Source of the DNA: Trichopria drosophilae
Taxonomy: Eukaryota; Arthropoda; Insecta; Hymenoptera; Diapriidae
Direction of reading: 5' to 3'
Length of the DNA stretch: 64,000 nt
Assembly: GCA_030407085.1 (NCBI GenBank)
Contig: CM059585.1
Span: 65,087,501 to 65,151,500, forward strand
Of this stretch, positions 55,644 to 64,000 are shown one piece after another (position 1 is the stretch's first letter; each line of letters starts with the position of its first letter). Under the pieces are notes generated by a model. The model was not told where the DNA came from and searched no databases. It saw only the letters and a list, made by a program, of their open reading frames with translations. A program made the translations under genes and the position numbers.

Positions 55644-58600
55644 CAGGGTGGCCGATTTATCTGAAGACATCGAAATATCTCGAGAACTATGCACAGAATC
55701 AAAAAAGTTGTCGGATGAAAGTTGTTCGACACGAAGGGGGGCATCCAGGGGGCAAATAGGGACAATTTGATCCCTTTATGAAAATTTAATATTAAAAATT
55801 CTAATATTAGAATTTTTAATATTAGAATTTAGTAATATCAATTGCGAAAATTGTTATTCTGAATATGAAATTTTAATAATGTCCATTCGAAAAATTAAGA
55901 TAATGAATAATTGATATTCTTCATATTAAAAATCAAAACTGATTACATAAAAATTGTGCGTACAATATGGAAGCAATTTTATAAATAAGTTTTCTACCTT
56001 CAATAAAATTACATTTTAGGTTTTAAATTTATTATTTAATAAACAAAAAGAGGACATCACGCAATCCATTAAAAAACGCGTCATGTCCCTTCACTCAGCT
56101 CATTCATTCTCTCTCTGTATGTTTTTTCCGAAATGAGAATAAATAAGCTGAGCATTGACGGTCAAACCAGCTTCTATTAAACAAAACGAAACTCTTACTT
56201 CATTTGGGGATTTCGTCGCCATCTACCGGACCCCGAGAGAAATCACGTGGTTTCATACATGTACATCGCTTGCATTTCGGCCATCACCGGCGCCGGTTCT
56301 GTTACATAACGCTAGAGGGCGACATAACTCGAAAATAAAGTAGCATATCATTTTATACATAAGTTGAGTGAGAATCAAAAAAGTTGTCGGATGAAAGTTG
56401 TTAGACACGAAGGGGGGCATCCAGTAATAATGAAATTTACCCCCTCCCCCATCCCCTGGGGGTGGAGTGGGGGCAAAAACAATAAAACTTAAATAGGAAC
56501 CCCCAGTATTTATTGCAGATTTGGATTCTCCAATATTGACAATTTTCGCCCGCGTAGCGGATATGGAATACGGTCATTCTAACAAAGCCGGGAAAAAATA
56601 CATTTAGCGTTACCCAGGAACTACGACGTGGACGTAGTATTTTTCTGTTCCCTTTGGGGTGCTTGTTTTACGTGAGTCCCCTTGCCTCTCACTGTCTCAC
56701 TGTTCACTTACTTGAGTAAGTGTTCGAAATGTTGACCTTCCACTTCAATGCATTTATTTATTCTTTCTTCAAATGACTTTATACATGATAGAATCATATC
56801 TGCAGAAATTTCTGCGCAAGCAGTTCTTATGCGTTCCACCAAGTTTTCACGAGTCGTTGGTACTTGTTCATAAACCTTACCTTTTAGGTAACCCCATAGG
56901 AAGAAATCCAGAGATGTTAGATCAGGTGACCTCGCAGGCCAATTAATGGGGCCACCTCTACCAATCCACCTACCATTGTAATCACGGTCTAGTATTTCCC
57001 TTGCTACTCGTGAAAAATGTGCTGGGCAACCATCATGCTGAAACCACATTGTCCGTCGGACGTCCATAGCAACATCCTCAAGTAGTAATGGTACTTCTTG
57101 TTCTAGGAAATCTCGATATTTTGTTCCATTCAAATTACCTTCAATGAAATAAGGACCAATGAGTTTATTTCCTATGATTCCACACCAAACGTTCACCGAC
57201 CAAGGACGTTGATGATTAACTTGTCGTAACCAATGGGGATTTTCTACGCTCCAATAATGCATATTATGCCTATTGACGCCACCATGGTTCGTGAATGTAG
57301 ATTCATCTGAAAATAATACATTAGCAAAGAAATTGTGGTTCGTTTGCATTTTTTGAAATGCCCATTCACAAAACACCACGCGGTTATGAAAATCATCGCC
57401 ATCTAGTTCCTGGTGCAGTGAAATGTGATATGGGTGAAACTTATGACGATGCAATATTCTTTGAATACTGTCTCTGGAAATGCCGGAATCGCGATGTAAT
57501 TGTCGTGTGCTTACATGTGGATTTTGGTGAATAGCTGCTAGTACAGCTACTTCGTTAGCTTCTCCTGTAACTGTTAATCTTCGCTTCCTTTTTTTCATTT
57601 GTACGCTGCCATCAGAGTGAAAGTCATTCACAACTTTGTAAAAAAAAGAACGCGAGCGAGCATTATCTGGAAAACGCTCAGCATACAACGCAACAGCATC
57701 GTCAATATTCCTCTTACATTCACCATAAATAAGAATCATTTCGATTTTTTCGGGAACTGTAGCAGGATTCATTTTTAACTTGCAATTCGATTTAAGCAAT
57801 GAAGGGTAGACAAAAAATAGTCACGTAAACGGAAAGTTGTTATTCTAAAAGCAAAGTGACCTCCGACCGAATTACTACCAATACAATGGACTTCAAAAAC
57901 AGTCTTACACTGAGAGACCGCGAATACTAAATTTTAATATGGGGATTAGAAAGTCGCGATATCCATTTACTTCCCTTCAGGAAAGTAGAGAAAAATGTAG
58001 GTGAACTGGTTACGTGTGACTCAACTTATGTATAAAATGATATGCTACTTTATTTTCGAGTTATGTCGCCCTCTAGCGAAAGAAATGCAAGCGATGTACA
58101 TGTATGAAACCACGTGAGTTCTCTCGGGGTCCGGTAGATGGCGACGAAATCCCCAAATGAAGTAAGAGTTTCGTTTTGTTTAATAGAAGCTGGGTTGACC
58201 GTCAATGCTCAGCTTATTTATTCTCATTTCGGAAAAAACATACAGAGAGAGAATGAATGAGCTGAGTGAAGGGACATGACGCGTTTTTTAATGGATTGCG
58301 TGATGTCCTCTTTTTGTTTATTAAATAATAAATTTAAAACCTAAAATGTAATTTTATTGAAGGTAGAAAACTTATTTATAAAATTGCTTCCATATTGTAT
58401 GCACAATTTTTATGTAATCAGTTTTGATTTTTAATATGAAGAATATCAATTATTCATAATCTTAATTTTTCGAATGGACATTATTAAAATTTCATATTCA
58501 GAATAACAATTTTCGCAATTGATATTACTAAATTCTAATATTAAAAATTCTAATATTAGAATTTTTAATATTAAATTTTCATGAAGGGATCAAATTGTCC

Positions 58601-58995
58601 CTATTTGACCCCTGGATGCCCCCCTTCGTGTCGAACAACTTTCATCCGACAACTTTTTTGATTCTGTGCATAGTTTTCGAGGTATTTCAATGTCTTCGGA
58701 TAAATTTGGATTTTTATCGATTACAGCGCCACCTGTGAACCAAAATGCAATAGCTCCTAGGTCAAATTGGTGTACTTTTTTCCGGAAAATCCAAATCTGC
58801 AATAAAAACTGGGGGTTCCTATTTAAGTTTTATTATTTTTGCCCCCACTCCACCCCCAGGGGATGGGGGAGGGGGTAAATTTAATTATCACTGGATGCCC
58901 CCCTTCGTGTCGAACAACTTTCATCCGACAACTTTTTTGATTCTGTGCATAGTTCTCGAGATATTTCGATGTCTTCAGATAAATCGGCCACCCTG
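55644..58995 (-). mobile_element. Tc1/mariner (DD41D) transposon with nested inverted arms
   Basis: Ends are CAGGGTGGCCGATTTATCTG and complement, flanked by TA (55642-55643 and 58996-58997). The outer 100 bp (A) recur as inner copies near 56375 and 58613. A second block B of about 600 bp (55751-56374, inverted at 58018-58612) surrounds the transposase. A third block C with CCCCCTCCCCCATCCCCTGG occurs on both sides. Left order from outside is A-B-A-C, right order is A-C-A-B, so the arms are not simple mirror images. The intact transposase is at 56708-57799. Confidence 0.92.
56708..57799 (-). CDS. Tc1/mariner transposase, DD41D type, intact
   Basis: An uninterrupted 363-residue ORF. Residues about 15-60 and 80-122 form the two helix-turn-helix DNA-binding regions (EKIEMILIYGECKRN; VSTRQLHRDSGISRDSIQRI). 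The catalytic triad is D165 in LFSDEST, D256 in FQHDGCPAHF and D298 in SPDLTSLDFFLWG. By direct count 41 residues lie between the last two, i.e. DD41D, the spacing reported for rosa-type mariners. A second methionine at residue 10 could also start translation. The enzyme would bind the CAGGGT ends in the nucleus and cut and paste at TA. It is the only complete transposase gene seen here, and CAGGGT/TA MITEs nearby could be its substrates. Confidence 0.94.
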   Translation of the reverse strand: MLKSNCKLKMNPATVPEKIEMILIYGECKRNIDDAVALYAERFPDNARSRSFFYKVVNDFHSDGSVQMKKRKRRLTVTGEANEVAVLAAIHQNPHVSTRQLHRDSGISRDSIQRILHRHKFHPYHISLHQELDGDDFHNRVVFCEWAFQKMQTNHNFFANVLFSDESTFTNHGGVNRHNMHYWSVENPHWLRQVNHQRPWSVNVWCGIIGNKLIGPYFIEGNLNGTKYRDFLEQEVPLLLEDVAMDVRRTMWFQHDGCPAHFSRVAREILDRDYNGRWIGRGGPINWPARSPDLTSLDFFLWGYLKGKVYEQVPTTRENLVERIRTACAEISADMILSCIKSFEERINKCIEVEGQHFEHLLK

Positions 58996-58997
58996 TA

Positions 58998-61665
58998 TAT
59001 ACATATATATGCATTTACCGCGATCGTCCGAATGTTTCGACGGCGAAGCTCATTTTCTGTCATGCGATAGAATTTTTCCCGGCAGTAATCCGACGGATTC
59101 GGGCAGGGCACTCGTATACATAAGTCTCCCGTAGGAAAATCGTACGAAGTTATCGCATAGATTATATGACAAAAACGAATTTGTCAAAATAACATTAGTT
59201 ACATCCTAATTGTACGTTCAACGCCACATTTTTTTCCTTGTAGATTTTAATCCTGAAACCTCGACAATCGCGTTGGAAATGTTTTATATTTGTATATTTT
59301 TAAGATATTAATTTTAATATTTTGTTATATAGGAAAATGTTTTACACAGATTCAATTTATTTTCTGTCGTTTTTCTCATTGAAGGGTGTTACCGCTATTA
59401 TTTTTACCTCTTTATATTTTAATTTTCAGCTTGGTTTTATTTGTTTTCTCATCATTTTCGACCTAAAAACATACAGGGCGGTACAAATGTACAAATTGTA
59501 ATTTTTTATCAGTTCATAATTTTCCATTCTATACCACTTTTTTCAAATCCATGTCAGAAGTTTAAAATGACAAAATATGCATAGAAAAAAATCATCGATG
59601 AAAAATATTAAAAATTGTAAGACAAAATACATTTATAATAGTCCAATTTTACATTTTTACACTAAACAGTGTTTGAACCATCTTAAAAGACTTTTTATTA
59701 ATAAATACTAATTTATAATATGTAATATTAGACTTTTACAGAGAAAATTAATAAACATTTACCATCAGGACACTTCTTAGCGATATACCTACATAAATAA
59801 AAAAACGTATGGGTGCATATAGTATATAATGTGAATAATACATGTCATATATATGTATATATAGTAGGTTGCGGATCTGTCTCGAAACGGCATAGTAAAT
59901 AAATGGAATGATTGCATTTATCATTGCATATAAAATGTTGAATTGAAATGTATATCTAAAAGTTGTTGCGTGACTTTATCAATAAAAGGCTAATTTTTCG
60001 AAATATTTATCGACAGTTGATAATGGAAAAAAATGTATATTCATAATATACAGAAAACTATTGAATTTTTGTATATTCTTTACCAATAAATTGTTATAAA
60101 CAATTATTGTTTATAAACAAAAAAAGGGTATTTTATTTTTAACATATATCGGTACTTCCAATGGTTAATTTTGCGCTAACTGCAATATGCTAGCCATGAG
60201 AAGAAGAGGGTTTTCGTTTGTGTTGTTTACTTAATATTTTTAACAACAAATTGACGATTTTTTACAAAACATTATGCATGTTTTGCATCTAATTTTTCCT
60301 GTAGAATCGATTCGCGCAGTCGTATTTTCCCTGAAACCGCATTTGATGAATAACAAACTGTTATAAACAAATATTTTTAAAACACAAAAACACGGGTATT
60401 TTATTTTTGGCATATATCCTATTACCAATAGTTAGTTTGACGCTATCTGTGCTGTGGAATGCGTGGGCCTTAATTAACACTTTCTAATATAATTAATATG
60501 GAGAATATATTCCATAATACCATAAATATATAAAGATTTACAAAACGAATATTTTAGGTGGAGAATTAAAAAACCTTACAAAACCAGACGTAACTTAAAA
60601 AAATTGTGATAAGATAATTTTTTTGAAAGAAATTTTTTATTTTGGACCCTGAATCGTGACGCTCTTCAGTTTCTAAATATTAATCGACAGTTTGACGAAA
60701 AAGTAACGTAAATTCATAATTATTATTTCTAAAAGAACGGATTTTGAAGATAGATAAAATCATAAACGTATTTCTAAATCTGGAAGTAATGAAGATACTT
60801 CTTATGCACTGTTTAATATACCTGTGCATATGGCTAAAGTATTTTATATTTATTGGTAAAGAATATACAGAGATTTTTTGTAATATTGTAAATTTATATT
60901 GTTTTTCTCTGTCAACTGTCGGTAAATATTTAGAAAAATTGAAGTTTTTCTATTGAAGAAGTCACGCAACAACTTTTAAATGAATGTTGATGGGCAAATA
61001 AAGAAAGAACAATCAGAAACTTGCCAGAGAATTATAAGAAGTCAATTTACAGAAAAAAATTATATACATGTAAATGTGCATATTATTGATTATTTCACCA
61101 TGACTTCCAAACTGAACATATTCTAGGTAATGAAGTACAAATCAAATATTAACTGTTGAAATTTAGTATTTATTAATAACAAAACTTTTCAGAAGAGTCA
61201 GACTGTCAAATTGGATTATTAAAATTGTCACTTTTCTTACAATTTTTTATAATTTTTAACGCCGAATTTTTTATGCATATTTTGTAATCAACTGATTTCT
61301 CGCATGCATTTAAAAAAAGTATATGTGGAATGCATCTAAAATGATGCAGGCAGACCGATGGCATGTTAAGAAATTAACATCAAGATGCACTATTCTGCTT
61401 GAAACCTAAAGGAATACGTGTTTGTTTACATTTTTATAAACATTTTTTTTATTGTTTACCAAAATTTATTTCTCCAAATTTTGTCAATAAAACGATATTT
61501 TTTTAAGTTGCTCATTCAGATGCTCTGAATTTACTTATGTATATCCGTTTGAAGTTTCACGCAAATAAGTCCAAATCAGTAACAACTGCAATTTTTGTGT
61601 AAAAAAAGCGCAACATTTTTGTTTTAATCGGTTTTCAACTGATTTTACTAGTTTATATAGATATA
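58998..61665. other. AT-rich sequence with a local direct duplication
   Basis: Mostly featureless AT-rich DNA. About 85 bp at 60108-60195 recur imperfectly at 60360-60455 (GGGTATTTTATTTTT, CATATAT and CAATGG/CAATAG landmarks), a 255-bp step. Open frames are short and without motifs. Confidence 0.4.
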
Positions 61666-61669
61666 AAGG

Positions 61670-62180
61670 AAACGCGAGACATTAAATCGTTACTAATGGG
61701 TGTTTTGTTACAAAATGATATGCTCAAAAGTTGTTTTCAAAAAAAGTGAGTACAACATTTTTTTTAAATTCCTTTTCTTCAAATATCTTTGTTGGTATTG
61801 ATTTTACGGTAAAAAAAATATAAACTGAATGAAAGCTCACAAAATTTCCTATAAGAATGACTTGAAACAAAAACCTGTCCGTGGCGTTAAAGTTGCTTAA
61901 TTTTACAGAATTCGTAAAAATGAAAACCTGTCCATGTTTTCAATTACCACTTTATCATTGCTATTAATTTAAAAAATGTCGATAAAGTCATTCTTGTATT
62001 ACATTTTGTAAGCTTTCATTTTGTTTATATGAAATTTTGTCGTAAAATCAATACCAACAAAAATATTTGCAAAAAAAGGAATAGAAACAAATTTTGTACT
62101 CACTTTTTTTCAAAATTGACAACTTTTGAGCAAATTATTTTGGAACGAAACACACATTGGTAACGATTTAACGTCTCGCA
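61670..62180. mobile_element. Foldback element of about 510 bp
   Basis: Left-arm landmarks GCGAGACATTAAATCGTTAC, CAAAAGTTGTT and TTGGTATTGATTTTACG are mirrored by GTAACGATTTAACGTCTCGC, GACAACTTTTGAGC and CGTAAAATCAATACCAA. Two AAAACCTGTCC phrases (61872, 61923) lie in the loop. It abuts a TA microsatellite on the right. It is non-coding. Confidence 0.8.
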
Positions 62181-62207
62181 TTATATATATATATATATAT
62201 ATATATA
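62181..62207. repeat. TA dinucleotide microsatellite
   Basis: About 13 TA units directly right of the foldback; a likely target or scar for TA-inserting elements. Confidence 0.9.
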
Positions 62208-62561
62208 CCGCACAGTAAGCACAGTAAGCCTACAAACGGTCGTTCGAAAAAGCTTTTTATACAAACGATCATTATGATTTCATAATTTCATTATTTCTGT
62301 AGGAAAATATCTTTTGCTCATGAAAAAATGTTAATTTTTAGAAATTTTACAGCAAATTTTTGAGAAAACGTTTATTTCCCATATAAAATACATGGAAAAC
62401 TTCAGGGGCCCGACGGCACCATTAAATATCGACGAATCGCAAAACAAGAAAATACGTGTCTTTTTATTTTCAGTATAGAAGAATTCTGGGGGGTGTCCCA
62501 ATTAAAATTCGCTACTTCGATTTTTTGTGGACCACCCTAATTTATATACACATTATATATA
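62208..62561. other. AT-rich sequence with an orphan TIR-like end
   Basis: 62486-62540 contains GGGTGTCCCAATTAAAATTC followed by GTGGACCACCCTAA, which looks like one end of a TAGGGTGGTCCA-type mariner. No partner was found. Confidence 0.35.
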
Positions 62562-63478
62562 GGGGAAGGCGGGTCGAAGCGGCGAGGATTATTTCCGTCT
62601 ATCATATAGCTCCTTGAATTTTGTATTTATGATGATACAAAGTATCATTTGATAGATAATTTTATAGTAAATATTTGCATGCATGTTAGTTACGGTATAT
62701 GTTTTACAGATGGCCACCTATGGCCAATTTAAAAAACTTAAAAATCACGGAGCGAAGCGGCGATATCGGGGTGAGGTGGCGAATCCTTATTTTTAGAGGT
62801 CTCCGAGACAACAATCATAAAATTAAGTGCAAGTCATAATTTTTTAAGTTATTATTGTTTGTTTTAATAAAAATAAAATTTCCACGTTGGAGGAATGAAC
62901 CTCTTCAGATATATCAAAATTTCAAACAACAGTAAAAAAAGAAATTGCATCTTCGGAATCTTTGAATACTCGCATTATATCAGGATCGCATATTTCAACT
63001 TTGTCTTTTGTAACTCAATGCATTCATCAAAAGGGAATTCTAAATTAAAAAATAACCACGGAATAGAGACATCCGGGAAAAAAATTCGCCGCTTCACCCT
63101 AAAGTATCATTTGGACTTGCAGATACGATATCTCAGTATAAACATACAAAAAAGGAACAGTTCATGATTTATAAATAAGTCCAAAAGATATACTTTTAGA
63201 ATAAATATATAAATAGCGATTAATAAACTTTCAAAATGAAAATATTGACCAATCTGAGAACAAAGTACAGGAAAATGACTTGAAAATTTTGTTTAAAAAT
63301 TACGTTTCTAGCTCCCAAAGATAGGTAAGAGAACAAAAAATGAAATATCATGTCTTAAAATGTGAAAAATGGTGTAAACAAAGAAACCACATATGATATT
63401 TTGCAATCAGTATGATCATAATGGAAATATTTGAGATTCGTCACTTCGCCCCGTTCGCCGCTTCGCCCCGTCTTCCCC
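62562..63478. mobile_element. Non-autonomous DNA transposon, GGGGAAG ends
   Basis: The left end GGGGAAGGCGGGTCGAAGCG and the complement of the right end (GGGGAAGACGGGGCGAAGCG) form terminal inverted repeats of about 28 bp. Further CGAAGCGGCGA and CGGAGCGAAGCGGCGA units lie inside each end. Both sides are TATA. A 90-codon frame at 62895-63167 has no motif. Superfamily unknown. Confidence 0.8.
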
Positions 63479-63480
63479 TA

Positions 63481-64000
63481 TATATATTACATATATATAA
63501 ACTAGTAATTCGGTTGAAAACCGATTTTTAAACAAAAATTTTACGCTTGTTTTTCAACAAAAATCGTAATAGTTAATAATTTTGATTTTTTTGTTTGAAA
63601 CTTCAAACGGCTATAACTTTACCAGTTCATCGTAAAAACTCCAACCGGTGCTCATTTTACAGATATTCTCATCCTCTTCAAAACACTTTACTATACTATT
63701 ACTGTGTGAATGTAGCCAAAAAATGCTTATTTACAAAAAAGTACATAAAAATAGCAATTTTTCATATTTTTCTTTTGTACCATCGTGGATTTATGATCAA
63801 AATGATTTTTTTATTAAACACGTACATTAAAAATTTCATTATCTACAACTTTCATTCTATGCACCTTATGCACACGAAGCACGGTTTTAGAGTCATTATT
63901 GATTATCGCAAAAAAACTTTCGATTGTGCGTATTTGTTTTTAAAAACCTTCATATCTCCGTAAATATTGAACGTACAGCATTACATAAAAACAAAGGAAA
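63481..64000. other. AT-rich sequence, no gene seen
   Basis: Two overlapping frames near 63595-63963 have low-complexity, AT-driven composition and no motif. Confidence 0.4.

Noticed and set aside
62895..63167. 90-residue frame inside the GGGGAAG-ended element as a transposase
   Set aside because: It has no catalytic or DNA-binding motif and AT-driven composition.

Overview
The window looks like euchromatin-poor, transposon-dense DNA from an insect. Hymenoptera is my best guess, from the style of the TA-inserted CAGGGT-ended elements and from the one host exon, which fits an insect Rab5. That order-level call is inference. The DNA is AT-rich, has spliceosomal signals and no bacterial gene organisation. 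The only host gene I can name is the first coding exon of Rab5 on the minus strand (15244-15403), ending in a GTAAGT donor. No later Rab5 exon was seen at lower coordinates, so the left 15 kb probably lies in a very long Rab5 intron.

Layout: 1-5110 is a satellite with a 178-bp monomer and a 1069-bp six-monomer higher-order unit, with an inverted junction near 330 and a 731-bp foldback inserted at a TA. 5330-6028 holds two pieces of an Academ-like (XPG-nuclease) DNA transposon rearranged around two identical 80-bp repeats. 6330-7913 is a 5'-truncated R4/Dong-type LINE. 8579-12906 is a second, multiply frameshifted Academ-like copy. 14040-14850 is a copia remnant. 15244-16300 is the Rab5 5' end. 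16528-19614 is a complete but dead hAT element with an 8-bp target duplication. 19.9-26.0 kb is a run of foldback elements/MITEs and non-coding DNA.

26.8-38.0 kb is a nested stack. A plus-strand Gypsy element (B) is split by a minus-strand BEL/Pao element, which is itself split by a second minus-strand Gypsy element (A) and by a tRNA-derived SINE. A TTAA-flanked piggyBac-type MITE sits in the Gypsy B reverse transcriptase. Most junctions can be checked because removing the insert restores the host element's frame. 38.5-40.0 kb is a LINE 3' end with RNase H between direct repeats. 41.0-42.9 kb is a second decayed hAT.

43.1-55 kb holds a MITE, a second SINE copy, a foldback packed with TATCCG motifs (44732-46002), and an ISL2EU-like transposon with about 490-bp inverted arms (46200-52980). 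Inside the latter are a 31-bp minisatellite and another motif-packed foldback that splits the transposase gene with a 2-bp duplication. 54882-58995 holds two back-to-back TA-flanked elements: a MITE carrying eight nuclear-receptor-type TCAAGGTCA sites, and a Tc1/mariner element with an intact 363-aa DD41D transposase. The right 5 kb is AT-rich with two further foldback-type elements.

There is no operon-like cooperation between genes here. Apart from Rab5, the intact mariner transposase and an open third ORF in Gypsy A, all recognised coding sequence is broken. Domain names are from memory of family motifs; no database search was possible.
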